64,000 nt of DNA, taken from NCBI GenBank assembly GCA_963921425.1, contig OY992836.1, positions 21,121,889 to 21,185,888 of the forward strand. Reading direction: 5' to 3'. The notes below the pieces were generated by a model. It searched no databases and was not told where the DNA came from. It saw only the letters and a list, made by a program, of their open reading frames with translations. How positions within the stretch are numbered: the stretch's first letter is position 1; the number at the start of each line of letters is the position of its first letter. This DNA is from Dryas octopetala. Lineage: Eukaryota > Streptophyta > Magnoliopsida > Rosales > Rosaceae. Shown here piece after piece: positions 46,311-58,225 of the stretch. Position numbers and translations under genes: made by a program.

Positions 46311-46627
46311 ATTTCCAAGGTAAACACCCAATGGATATTGGGGTTTTATCTCTCTCAGGCAAAGTTCGTACTATTACCAATATATGTCTTAGCTATCTGT
46401 TTTTGTGTTTTGGGTTCTAGAATTGAGGAAAGTAGGAATGACTATGCATCCCTTCTATTGGAATGAATATGTATCTAGAGGGATAATCTTATTTTGAAAT
46501 GTAAAATTGCCTATCAAACTGGTGCATAGATTTATTCTTCAATGCCAATGTAAAATTGCCTATCAAACCTCGATTTGAATTCTCCATTCTCATAGTAGCT
46601 TATTTGTTTCATTTTATCTGGTAATAG

Positions 46628-46934
46628 AACGGACTTTACCTAAGAGATAAAGGCCCACCACTAGCCATCAGTAACAACCTTGGGAATTCAATCATTTAGC
46701 CTCAGCATTAATGTCTTCATCCTCCATATTGGTCCTGTTATGTTGAATAGGATAGATCACAAACTGAGTCCAAATCAAATAAATACATGTCCACTACAGC
46801 TAATTAAGTAATTACTCTAGAAAATGTGACTAGGACTGGGCCGTGTGACTAGGAATCCCTAAACACACAAAGGCACCATGTAAAGTTGCACCAGTTTAGA
46901 ACCCATATATTGTACCCACATAATTTTAAGGCTA
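46628..46934 (-). pseudogene. Third, inverted partial copy of the kelch-like gene's 3' end
   Basis: Reversed, this segment follows the end of the intron, exon 2 and the 3' flank of the kelch-like gene. Its exon 2 equivalent (46734-46692) keeps an AACAG acceptor, is 43 bp like copy 1 and reads NMEDEDINAEAK then stop, so it once belonged to another functional paralog. It is more diverged than copies 1 and 2. It faces the end of copy 2 head-on, making an inverted repeat of about 300 bp per arm around a loop of about 260 bp. Confidence 0.75.
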
Positions 46935-47110
46935 ATCAAATTGGTTAAAAACCACACAAATTTATTGCTGTGTTTTGGGGTTAGGCTTGGTGTCTTCTCT
47001 TAATTGAGCATTGCTAAGTATTAATTGATCAATTGATAATCTAAGAATGTATTGAATTCTAAAAGAAACCATCAATTTATCATTTTGTTAAGAAAATTGT
47101 TTCAATGCAG

Positions 47111-47810
47111 GTGATCAATTTGTCATATACACTCAAGCAACTTTTGGCAAGTACAAAATTCAAAATTTGGATGAAGGAGCCAAACAGCCACGTTTATTAT
47201 CTCCATCCAACTTTACAACAAATCTACAAGGACCTGATTGAAATTTTGGAGTATAGAAGAATAAATCAGGTGGTATATGGAAGACTGCACATTGATGAGA
47301 TCAAAATTGAAGATAATAGAGTAACAATTCCTTTACCAACAGTCCAGCAACAAAGGAAGGAAGAATACAGACATATTCCCCAATTTCAAAGACTAACCGA
47401 AGCCATTTTTAATGAAAACAACCATACAAATATAGAATACAAAGACTTTCGGGTGAAAGTTGGATATCTGAAAGTCAAGTAAGTTTTTTTATTACACAAT
47501 TTAGTTCTATTTAAATTTTTTTAACTTCTTTTTTGTGTAGAAATGATTAAATATAAATTTCTTTAACTTCATGCAGTGATTTTGAAAAGTTGCAAATGTT
47601 ATATTCTCACCCTCTACTTCATTTATCGAAGGAGAGGTTTGTGTTCCCTATATTGGGATTACACAAATTCCATTTTGTTAAGGAACTCGATAATGGTAAT
47701 CAGATGGTAGCATGGGAAAAGAGATACAACGAGATTTGTAAGAAAATGCAAATTGTTCAAAGAAATCCAAAAGAAGACCTGAACCTGAAAAGAGCAATTT
47801 TGAAAAAGTA
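47111..47810 (+). CDS. Partial gene of unknown family, truncated by the assembly gap
   Basis: Two exons with good borders: 47111-47478 (acceptor AATGCAG, donor GTAAGT) and 47577 to the gap (acceptor ATGCAG). Joined, the peptide reads VINLSYTLKQLLASTKFKIW..., GRLHIDEIKIEDNRVTI..., then KVNDFEKLQMLYSHPLLHLS and on to KKMQIVQRNPKEDLNLKRA. Exon 1 starts at an acceptor, so at least one earlier exon is missing. HGRLHIDEIKIEDN-like text faintly recalls a degenerate kinase catalytic loop, and SHPLLHLSKERFVFPILGL recalls the region after some kinase domains; both are weak and I do not assign a family. Upstream lies the inverted kelch-like fragment. The rest of the gene is lost in the Ns or elsewhere. 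Confidence 0.5.
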
Positions 47811-48010
47811 NNNNNNNNNNNNNNNNNNNNNNNNNNNNNNNNNNNNNNNNNNNNNNNNNNNNNNNNNNNNNNNNNNNNNNNNNNNNNNNNNNNNNNNNNN
47901 NNNNNNNNNNNNNNNNNNNNNNNNNNNNNNNNNNNNNNNNNNNNNNNNNNNNNNNNNNNNNNNNNNNNNNNNNNNNNNNNNNNNNNNNNNNNNNNNNNNN
48001 NNNNNNNNNN
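47811..48010. other. Assembly gap (200 N)
   Basis: Exactly 200 undetermined bases. The round number suggests a placeholder, so the true distance is unknown. The partial gene before it does not visibly resume afterwards. Confidence 0.99.
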
Positions 48011-50690
48011 TATTGAGAACTATTAATCGCTGGAGGATTTTGTAAGCTTGTGAGATCCGTGATTCTGCTTCCCTCATCCTCATCATCTACTGATGTGATG
48101 TGATCGGTCTCCCCAATACCCTTTTAATTAAATTTAATTCTTCGATCTCGATCTCGATCTGATCTGACTCTCAACCCATGCATTTTTCTTTCTCATCATC
48201 ATGCCATCATCAGAACCAAATTATTGACCTCCATTCCATACATGTACACTGATATGCACAACTCCATCATTATCACTCCTACTACAATTTACAAAGCACC
48301 AACTTCCACATGGTTTTGGTAATCTCTGATTCTCTATTATAATTTATTTATACATATAGGTTTCTGTGCCTAGATAGCTACCTTCATTTTTTTTTTTTAT
48401 ATATATACATATTAATTGTAATTTAAATCAATGCACATTCTTTTTGCTTCATTAGGGTTTAATTGAATAAGTGGGCTATTACACACGTGTTCCCTTCTTG
48501 AATTTAACGCTCTAAACTCACTGCCCTACCCAGATCCTGATGCTGCATCTGCATGTGTTTGGTTAATTTATTTCTTAAACAAAAGGACTAGATGATGGAT
48601 CACATTTTTTAATCGCATTACTTAAAGTGTTATGTCGCTCACAGTTAACTATCCACAATAATTAGCGGAACAAATGTATCTAACAATCATATAATATGAT
48701 CAAAAAATGTGATTTATCTCATATTACTCTTATAGAGTTATAGACACATGCTTGTATTCTATATAGTGTATTTTTCACGAAAAAAGAAAGGGTAAATTTG
48801 TATTTTCTCACGAGGCAAGATTTGCACAAACCAACAAACCCTTTTTTTTTTTTTGGGTCAATTTATATAGTCAAATGCAAATGTGCAAGATACCGCCATT
48901 GGTATGTATGAGCGGTCTTTAATTGGATTTTGTTGCGTGTGGTGTCCTCTACTTAGGCAGTAACATAAATTGAATGAATGTATTGCAAATTGCGTGCAGT
49001 AAAATCTAATATTGATTAATTAATTATTTTCCTCTTAGGATCGGAACTGATGACTCTGAGTGCATGCAGTACTAGACTACTAGTGCAAGTAGGATCCACA
49101 TCGGTTGTGGTGTTTGTTTGTTTTTTTTTTTTTTTTTGGCCATTGGTTGTGGTTAATTTGTTTCATTCTTTGTTTTGTGATCATATAGCTAGCTAGCTGG
49201 TAAAGATCAAGTACATATCCAGATGATATTTCATGCATGCTTGGTTTTATTATTAATTAATATTCGATATTATCAATTCTAGTACGTGCAGACATGGCAC
49301 AAAAGAATCTATACTGCTATATATAGTACAAAACCCAATTAATGATGGCACATGGTGGGCACGTGGAGTTAGGCAGGGATTATTTATTTGATTTGTATTT
49401 TTCAAATTACGGAAATAATAATTTGTATATGGGGCTGACCCTTTTAGTATAAAGCCCATATATAATTATATGGGCTAGCTAGCTTGAATGGGTTACCAGC
49501 TTGACATAAAAAGTACTAGACCATGCATGAACAGACCTTGGGCTTTCGATCAACTGTAAGCCCATATCTTCGTTGATATTTGGTCTCATGGTGTGGCCCA
49601 ACCCAGGTGCCTAAGAACAGGCCCATTCGTGTTTTCCGAGATAGGTCGCTAGTTCACCGATCCTTCCACTCTGAAGTCTAAACAATATATAGTTTCGTCG
49701 TTTCGACTTTCGAGGCGAGGAAATGCGCGCGGTCTCTCATTTGAAGTTTGCGCTGTCCAAATTTATTTATGTACGGATTTTATAATGAAATAATCAAAAT
49801 GAAAATCACGATGCAAAAATGACCTTCTTTTTTTTTTCTTCATCTGAACTTTAATTTTCAATAAAATCATACATAATAGTATGTGCTGCCTTCAAGCCTT
49901 AATAGTAACAAACTTTATCTCGACAAAAATTCAATTCTTGTCATCTCCTCCTTAAATAAGAAATAAAGAAATGAAGAGTCCATAAAATGACGGTTTTATT
50001 TAAACGCTTTAAATGACTTGTTTTTCAATTCTTAATTTAAAAAATATTATTTTATTATTTTTCATATTTTTTTATTTTTCAAAGTAGAAAGTAGCCGTTG
50101 TCATAACCACCATCTATAACGGCAAAGAATATTACGAGTTACAGAGACACCAACCTTCACAATCATGGCACTTCTTTTGCCTGAAAAGTCAAAGTCGACA
50201 CTTGTTCTATTCAGAAGAGGTGTCGACCTTGGTGCTTTGTGTACCTAGAAGAAGTGTCTTAGTCGATGCTAGCTTCTTCTACAATTCTCAAAAGAGATGC
50301 TAATGCCGGCGCCTCTTTTATCCAAAAAGGCATATGTCATCGGCGTTTCTTCTACGTAAAAAAGACATACTCACCGTCGGTACTTCGTCTCCTCATTATC
50401 CAATTCAATAAGATTATCAAAGTAAATTTGTAATATTACTAATTAATTTGGATTTAGAATCTATCATACAAAATATTAATCATTAGCTGAACTTTGTAAC
50501 TTTCATTTAAAAAAACACAAACCTTAGTGTGTTTCGTGAATGAAAGAAAAAAGAAAAGAAAATTGGAAATTATAATAAAATGATGTTCATAGCTGTGAAG
50601 TCGTGAATTGTCATTGCTCTGAGACCGAAAAGGAAGCTGACATCTGGTCCAAAACCTGGGATCGGGTAAACACAAGCCCTAGCTGGACAT
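48011..50690. other. Intergenic, AT-rich
   Basis: No gene was recognised. It contains T runs, a micro-insertion at 49103-49153, and repeated AAAAGGCATATGTC/AAGTGTC...GTCG words around 50170-50400 with no clear structure. Confidence 0.45.
49103..49153. repeat. Poly-T micro-insertion with 9-bp duplication
   Basis: GGTTGTGGT at 49103-49111 recurs at 49145-49153. The 33 bp between are GTTTGTTTG, a T run and GGCCATT; on the minus strand this is AATGGCC plus an A tail. Confidence 0.5.
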
Positions 50691-50691
50691 G

Positions 50692-50699
50692 TATATAAG
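50692..50699 (+). promoter_or_regulatory. TATA box of the F-box gene
   Basis: TATATAAG lies 122 bp before ATG 50814. That allows a start site near 50725 and a leader of about 90 bp. Confidence 0.5.
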
Positions 50700-50813
50700 C
50701 AAAAAGATTATGGTATGTCGGTTCACTCTGTTCGAGTGCCGCAGACAACGCGATGATTGTCTGACTCACTGCTCTGGTTCAGTGTGCAGACCCTTCTCTG
50801 CTATCTAAACACC

Positions 50814-53111
50814 ATGAAAAGAAAACGTCAGATATCTCGGGCTCAGGCAAAAGGGGACTCTCGTCCCACAAAGGTACTTTATTATACCCGTTAATTAAAA
50901 AAAAATATATCCTTTATTTTCGATTGAATTAAATCACGATTATTTAATTTTAATGGAATTCTGTGTTAAATTGTGAAAGATTCATTTCTGAATTTTTAAG
51001 AAAATTTGGTTGGGGTTAAAAGGAAAATCAGACTTTTGTAAAACCCCATAAATCAAAATTAATAATTGAGAAAATGTTTCTGTTGAAAAAAATTAAGATG
51101 ATTGCAATTGGTTCATGTTTATTATTATTTAATTAATAATTCGATCATGTTTATTATGATCAAGATTTCAAGAAATTTTAAAATTTTAAGCAATATATTA
51201 TGAGCGCACCTATTACATTTAGTGGTTAGATCTGATATAAAAAGTGAATGATTTATCAATTTAAGTGATTACACGTTCAATTTAGTGGTGATTATTCAAT
51301 ATGTGATCACAATTGCTCAAAATTGTCCCTAAGGAGAACATTTCTATTGCCATCGAATATTATAATTAAATGCTAAGAAAATGAAATTTTATAGACCAGA
51401 TGATTAAATAAGGATACACAATTTTAGGAGAAATTTATGTTCCTAGTTAGGAGAAAATTGACAGATAACCCCAATATTAAAGAGGGATGCTATTCCAACA
51501 CTAATGTCCTATTTTCCCACCACCACTTCATAAAAATATTGATCACATGTTTATTTTTTGTCAAATGACCTCGAAGAACTTATGCAAACTAATTTGGATT
51601 CATGAATTGTAATTTATTGATCACCTTTTTTCATCTTTTGCATAGATTTATTCACAATCGGACTCTAAGATATTACTTCCAAAGCCTCCTTATGAAATGT
51701 CTCAATCATTTCATATTCCCACAGCCCCCTTGTTTTTAATGTCTTATATTAAAAAGAGCTGCTATTCTTACACTAATGTCCTATTTCCCCACCACCACTT
51801 TATAAAAATATTAATCACGTGTTTAGTTTTTGCCAAATGACCTCGAAGAACTTATGCAAACCATTTTGGATTCATGAATTGTAATTTATGGGATGATTTC
51901 TCTATCACTCTCTTCCTATCCCATCTAGGAGTACGTACATATATAAGGTTGCATATAAAAGGTCCCCACTCACATTTTTTGACAAATATTTCACATATAT
52001 TTCTAATACTAAATGTACTTATATCCTAAGTGTCGTCATCTTCCTTATCTCTTCTTTTTCCTCTCATTTTGTATTCCATTACTTTTTTGTTTGAATATAG
52101 GCACTGGCTGTAATCATATTCATTTAAAAGCTACAGTACATAACTTTGGTATTTGATGTGCATGTAATGATGTAGCGCAACAAAGTTGACAAGGATCGCA
52201 TCAGTGAATTGCCGGATGATATTGTTGGAACCATTGTGTCATTATTGAGTATGAAGGATGCTGTGCGCACGAGCACATTATCACAGAGGTGGAACAAAAT
52301 GCATGCATACATGTCAAAGCTTGAATTTGATTGGCGTGACATAACTCGATCTTTTCGTGGAAGCTTTGCAAAGAAGAGAGCGGCTGTTTATATAAGAACA
52401 ATAACGAGGTTCTTATCAGCTTACTTGGGCACCAAGATTGAGTCCTTGAAGCTTTCCTGTTGCATCGGAGGTCAGTATGGTATTCATATCAATGGGTGGA
52501 TTGGTTATGCTGTTAGAAAGGGTGTTGAAACTCTTGACCTTGCCTTTACTACTGACAACGTATGTGAATGCAGCTTCGAAACCAGAGCCGTTGATTATTA
52601 TCATTTTCCTACTCATCTCCTGTCGCGTGGTGAAGACTCCAAATTAAGGCATCTTTCTTTACGCACATGCACACTGGAGTCAGATTTTGGTGATCGATTT
52701 AGCAGACTGTCGACTCTTGTGCTGTGCGATGTGAATGTTACTGGACTGCAGGTTGACCCGCGTATGTTTTGTGCTTGTGCTAACCTTGAGTCTTTGATAT
52801 TGCAGTGGTGTTTTGGGTTAGAAAGCTTGTGCTTTGATGCTTCACTTCATCGTCTCAAGACACTGACGGTGAGAATGTGTAAAGGGTTAAAGAAGATTCA
52901 TCTCAGTGCCTCCACTCTCACCACCTTCAGATATGTTGCTGGCTTTGGCACTGAAGCTGAATTCTCTTTCGGAAGCCTTCCCAATCTGGAGAAATTGCAT
53001 GTTAGGGTGGGACCCAAAACCAATGTGCTTCGTACTTTTGATCTGCTTGAGAAGGATCTTCCTCATGTCAAGACTATCACAGTCTTCAAATATTTCGAGT
53101 TGGGCTCCTAA
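50814..53111 (+). CDS. F-box/LRR-repeat protein
   Basis: Exon 1 (50814-50873) encodes MKRKRQISRAQAKGDSRPTK; donor AAG|GTACTT. Exon 2 (52176-53111) follows acceptor GATGTAG, for 331 aa. The F-box is at residues ~26-65 (DRISELPDDIVGTIVSLLSM, then KDAVRTSTLSQRWNKM). Leucine-rich stretches follow (IESLKLSC; VETLDLAF; LRHLSLRTC; LSTLVLCDVNV; LESLILQWC; LKTLTVRMCKGLKKI). The protein stops near the last repeat without an FBD domain, shorter than many relatives. Such proteins join SCF ubiquitin ligases through SKP1; the target is unknown. The basic first exon is a possible nuclear signal. The 1.3-kb intron contains a duplicated ~135-bp segment. Choosing ATG 50814 over 52209 is supported by the splice phase and by keeping the whole F-box. 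Confidence 0.82.
51478..51888. repeat. Diverged direct repeat in the F-box gene intron
   Basis: About 135 bp starting AAAGAGGGATGCTATTCCAA (near 51478) recur from about 51752 (AAAAAGAGCTGCTATTCTTA). Both copies share ACACTAATGTCCTATTT, AATGACCTCGAAGAACTTAT and GGATTCATGAATTGTAATTT. Origin unknown; possibly an old transposon or a local duplication. Confidence 0.75.
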
Positions 53112-53763
53112 TTAACTTGGTAAGCGAAGAAATTAAGAGGATAACCAGTATGGTTGCATGTTGTTTTTCGAGTATTAAGTTCCTGTGCATTATCAAGTTT
53201 CATTTGGACATGTTGGTTGAGAATCTTTCCTATATGAACTTGCTCGCAGCTCTTCAATAAACGAAAGAACTCTTGTTTTACTGCTTAACTATGCATGATT
53301 ATTGTGCTGTGTACCTTGTGTTCTAGACTTGAAACAATTGCCCTTTTGGCTTTTTGGAGGAAAGGATTTCATGATATATAGAAAAGTGAAAACGACTTGG
53401 TAGTAAAATTATATGTCATTTGAACAATTGATTCTACATTTACGTTTTACGATATCTTTTTCCCTTCTACCAAAAAAAAAAATCTTTTTTTTTCCCCATT
53501 TTTTACTCCAATTGCCTTCTTGAACACATACATATTTTCTTCTATAAATCTATTTCTTGAACATATAAATCTCCTATAAATCTAGCCCCGTAGAAAGCAA
53601 AAGACAATTTCAAAGATACTTCATTGCATTATTAATTCCAACAAATAAGCTTGTGTAAGATGCTGATGTCCTTAAGTACAGAATCCAGCCCGCCCAACCC
53701 AAAAAGCAGAAAAAGAAGAAACAAAAACTTTACAATAAGTTGGCAAACAAGCAGCAAATTTGC
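53112..53763. other. Spacer between convergent genes
   Basis: Holds the 3' UTRs of the F-box gene (plus) and the BSD gene (minus). A weak A-tailed insertion with an imperfect repeat (ATCTTTTTCCC-like) lies at about 53452-53500. Confidence 0.5.
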
Positions 53764-56156
53764 CTAATCAAACTCATCTACATTAAGCCAGCCATTTGAC
53801 CCCTCACCTTCTGAATCTTTCTCTTTTGACCGACCAGCCTTTTGCTGGCCAACCTCAACATCAGAACTTCTATTTAGCTGAACCCAGTCATTTGATCCAT
53901 AGGCCCTACCGTCCTGTGCTCGCCTTAGGCTTGATTCTCTACTAGAAAGGTCATTTTCATCGTCCTCTAAATCACTGAATGAGATATCCTCTTCAGGTTC
54001 GTCTTTTTTTGGGCCATCCACAAAAGTGCCAGAACTAATACTTGCCTCTTCAGACCACTGCTCAGTGCTCTCTTCATCGTCCATCTTTAACCTTTCTGCT
54101 GTATTTACAATCCCAGTCAAAGCTTCCTTTTCTTTAGATAAGATATCCTCCCCTTGTGTCTCCCCAACCTGGATGTCCTTTTGAGATGACTCAAGAGTCG
54201 ACTTCTCAGAGGTATCCACCTGTGCATTCCTCTTATTTTGAAGCTTGTGCAGAAGTGCATCTCTTGCTTCAACAATCTGCAAAGAAAGAATTATTTTAAA
54301 AATACTACTTTGTTACAAAAATTGTTGGAAGCTGCAATGTGGGAATTGAGAAAAATATTCAAAGTCCTTTTCAATAAACATTTTATATATAATATTTAAA
54401 CACTGCTACCTAACTTAGAAAATCCATTCCAGTTCTAGGACACTTGAAAGTGTCATCGAATCTATTCTTACATGGACTCACTAGAAAGAAACACATGAGA
54501 TTTGAACATTTTGAAGTTGAAAAGCCAGCTTAGACACATTAAGTGAATCAAGCACTCTGTTCCCTTTCTAAGCCAGCTTAGACACATTAAGCCAACTTCT
54601 TTTTTCCTTCTCCTTCATATGTCCACCAAACCCATATAACAAAAAACAATACAGTTCTGATTCCCATGTCCAGGTAGGACATTTTAGATCCTCCTATATT
54701 TACTATGAAGAAATGCAAGAAACTCCGCTCACGGACAAGCAAAGGAGAGACAGTTGGAGAAACTACAACAACCAATGAGGTTGCACAAGAGCAACTGGTG
54801 ACAGGTAATGTACAGATCATGCCCATTTCATGAGCTCTTACTTACAAGGGCTGCAAGCTGCAGTAAGCTCAAATATGGTAAGATGCACCTACACACACAT
54901 AGAGTGAATTATGAATAAAAGTCAATCTCCATAGTGTCCCCCCACAGAAAAATGTATTTAGGCTTTTATTCTGCATGTAAATATGGATAAGACTAATGCG
55001 ACAAGAGGTGGAAGACAGACTTCTTGCCTTGGGGGTTGATAGAAGCTCAAAATCATGTTCATTTAGTCTCGGAAGCAACAACATGAAATAGATTATCCAA
55101 AATTGTTCCTCCCTCATGGAACTGCAAAGCCCGACTCTTAGATCCCCAAACCCTGGAACCAATCGCTCAACAGCGGAGGCGTGCTCTCTCTGAGCATCAG
55201 ACATGCTGAAATCTGCAATTAAACAAGTTCAAAACCAAACAGCATAATATTGGGAACATAAATGTCATGTCAATTTGTTTCAACTGGAATTAGCAAGTTC
55301 ATTATCCTGTAATTCTATGTATTGGAATCACAAACAGAATCAGAGGTCTCCAATAACACCCATATCTCTCATTCCAAAGTCCAAACAGAAAAGTACTACA
55401 TAAAATGCATGCCAGCTTTCAAGAAACTTTAGATTCTTATGAAATAAACTTTAAATTTGTCCTAAGCATAAAAAGGGCACAACTTTAAAAGTTCAATGTA
55501 AGTTGAACAGCATACTTCAAATTCACAATCCACAAATTCATATACAAACCTACCCAATACATACAAAGAAAATAGGCAAACAAAACCAACATTGCATTCA
55601 ATTTGAACGATAAAGTATGCAATCGTCAAAAATACGTATAGATTGAAGTGAAGTTTGAAACCATACCCTGATCGACTGGTATAGGAAAGTCGGTCCAATA
55701 GTCTGGCAGCCCCGAAATCTTGGAGACAAAACCGAGAACCTCGTCCGAAATCCCCGGCGCGGAACCGCCATCACCATCAGCATCGTCTTCTAAAGCTTCG
55801 TTCTGAAGCTGCAACAAGTTCGAAGCGAACTTGGAGATCTCCGTGACGGCTTTGTTGCTATTTGTAGAGAGAAGCGAGAGGCCGCTCTTGAAGCTCCCAC
55901 CGATCTCCGCAAGATCGTTACGGATTCCCAAAAGCGCTTGCGATTGCGGTTGCGGCGGCGACTGCGGTCGAGAGTTGGATGAGGGAACGGCGTCGTCTTG
56001 GGACGGCGGCGGTGCGAGGAAGCTGGCTACGCCGCGGAGTTGGCGGCCGATGGTTTGGCGGAGAAACGACAGGTCGTTTTGCGACGAGGGAGTTGGTGAT
56101 TCGTTGGCGTGGTGTGGATCATCGTCGGGCTGGAGGGAGCCGAAGAGCCAAGACAT
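53764..56156 (-). CDS. BSD domain-containing protein
   Basis: Three exons: 56156-55667, 55212-55028 and 54276-53764, for 395 aa. The N-terminus MSWLFGSLQPDDDPHHANES is family-typical, followed by a Pro/Gln/Ser-rich stretch. The BSD domain spans residues ~164-225, with the conserved FW pair in MREEQFWIIYFMLL and the ending RLNEHDFELLSTP. The C-terminal ~170 aa are acidic and low-complexity, with EEDISFSDLEDDENDL and an end GSNGWLNVDEFD. Plant proteins of this type have no settled role; BSD domains occur in TFIIH p62, synapse-associated proteins and DOS2-like proteins. The exon 2/3 junction uses AAG|GCAAGA, a GC donor, with a normal TTTGCAG acceptor; phase and family continuity (STPK-IVEARD) support it. 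Confidence 0.88.
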
Positions 56157-56287
56157 TGTTTGGGTTGCTTTTTTTGGTTTCTGGTGTTATTTGGAGAACA
56201 TCAACAACTCCATGACAAGAAAGGTTGAAGAAGAAGCTCTCTATTTGAGAAGCTACTGTACTGGTTGAGTGGGTTTTGAACTTTTAC

Positions 56288-56293
56288 TTTATA
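56288..56293 (-). promoter_or_regulatory. TATA box of the BSD-domain gene
   Basis: On the minus strand the site reads TATAAA (context AATATAAAGT), 132 bp before the ATG. A leader of about 100 bp is expected. Confidence 0.45.
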
Positions 56294-56299
56294 TTGGGT

Positions 56300-57630
56300 T
56301 GGTTTCGTTTCGCTGTTACGATTAAAACTCGTAAAGTAACGACGATGATGATAATTATAACGATTAATAAATGTATAATATATACGGATATACGGTATAT
56401 ACCACACAAAAAATAATGTATAATAGAATTACTTTGCACTCTGGCACTGGACAAAAGCCAAGAGGATGTGAGCTTGACACATCAGCGATGGCTGTAAATA
56501 AATTTATTTTTTATTATTATTGAAATTATAATATTAGATTCTCTGACTATTTCTTTACGTTTTTTTTTTAATGGGGCGGCTTTTTCTTTTTGGGTTAGAC
56601 ATGAACCATTATTTCATACCTAACAACTAATAATTTCTTCGACCCATTTGCATCTTAAGCTATTTGCCAAATTTGAATCCCAAATTGTAAGCCAAATCGT
56701 AAGGGATGGCCTACTTGCTCAATCATAGTCAACGCCAATTAATATTACATTTCAAATTCCAATAGAAAGTTTCCTAATCTAGTCCAAGAAGGATACATAT
56801 TTTGGTTTAGAGCTTACCAAGTCTACAATACTATTTAGTGAATGGCTCCTTTTTTTTCTTGGGTATGTAGATTTTTTTTTTAAAGGAAAAAAACTAAACA
56901 ATACATTTGGTAAAAAGAAATCTCCAAAATACAGAGCATACAGGTGAAATTATATAATAGATGGGGAACCCACATTGGTTAAGCATCTGAATGTGAAGTA
57001 ATTAATGGAGAGTATTAGTCCCAAACTATTGAATAATTATTCCATATTCACTTATTCAGAGTTAGCACAAGCACATTGGAGATACCCTCATTTTAGCCAC
57101 AGCCAAGGATCAAGTAATCCAGGTCATGTCCTGTAAAATGACATGGCAAAAAAGAAAAAAAGTAATGGCAAGGAAGAAAATTGTTGTCCAAACGAATGAT
57201 AACCAAGACCCACAAAATAAATTTAATGTCTCCTCATTACATAAATGTCTATCAACAATCACTTCCAAATAATTTCTATCATTTGTAGAGATCCTTAATA
57301 AAGGACCAAAGGAGAGGGAGGAGAAAAAGAAAAAGAAAGAAAAACAGAAAAGGTTGAAATAATATTTCCTGCTTAAGTCTCAACAACGATAAAGCAGGTC
57401 AAAAGAATTTTACAGTGGTCCGAATAACATCATGCAAATCACCAAATAGCTCAAAGTCCTCCCTCTCATATTTATTTAACAAAGAATATTAATCCTAGCT
57501 AACTACTGCACATACAAAACATATGGTACACCTTCGTCTCTCCAAATTTTCAATGATTAAAATCTAAAACTGACTATTCTTTTATGTTCCTTCCCCACAT
57601 TTCTTAGTGAATATGTGTTCCTTGGACAAC
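56300..57630. other. Intergenic
   Basis: Promoter side of the BSD gene and 3' side of the clathrin assembly gene, both on the minus strand. No gene, tRNA or repeat family was recognised. A/G-rich text at 57310-57350 is probably in the downstream 3' UTR of the next gene. Confidence 0.5.
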
Positions 57631-57633
57631 CAT

Positions 57634-58184
57634 CTACAAATAGCCTGTGTATGGATTGTATGCTTGGACAGGCATACCTGAGCCATAGGGGTGGACAGTG
57701 GCTCCATGGGGATTTCCAAAAGGATTCAATGACTGCTGCTGTTGTGGGCCCATCATCATCATCTGTTGCTGCTGCTGTTGCAACATGAAGGCTTGTTGCT
57801 GGTTGGCCATTGCCGCCATCTGCACAGAAGGTGGAGCAGCCATTGAGTTGGACGCAAAAAAGGGATCGTGAACTGGTGGTTGCATCATGGCACCAGCCGC
57901 TGGAACAGGCTCCCATGGGTTGTAGCTCACATTCTGATTGCTTCTTCTGATTGCATCATCATATAGGCTGTCTAGTGTAAGCTTGTCCAACCCTCCCGCC
58001 TTCATCCAACAGTTGAAATGCATCAGCAAGTTGCTCATTAAGTGAAAAAACATAGAAAAAAGAAGAGTGTATTGCTTGATAGTATAAGAACAATAATGTC
58101 TCAAGTCAAAAAAGCAGCACCACTTTTGGCAGAGCAGCAAAAGCTTGTGTGTGCATTTGTGTATTTGTAATAGAGTGTGTGTGT

Positions 58185-58225
<41 letters not shown>

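Noticed and set aside
53452-53500. A further poly-A micro-insertion
   Set aside because: The flanking ATCTTTTTCCC copies differ in T-run length, so the duplication is not convincing; mentioned only as weak support.
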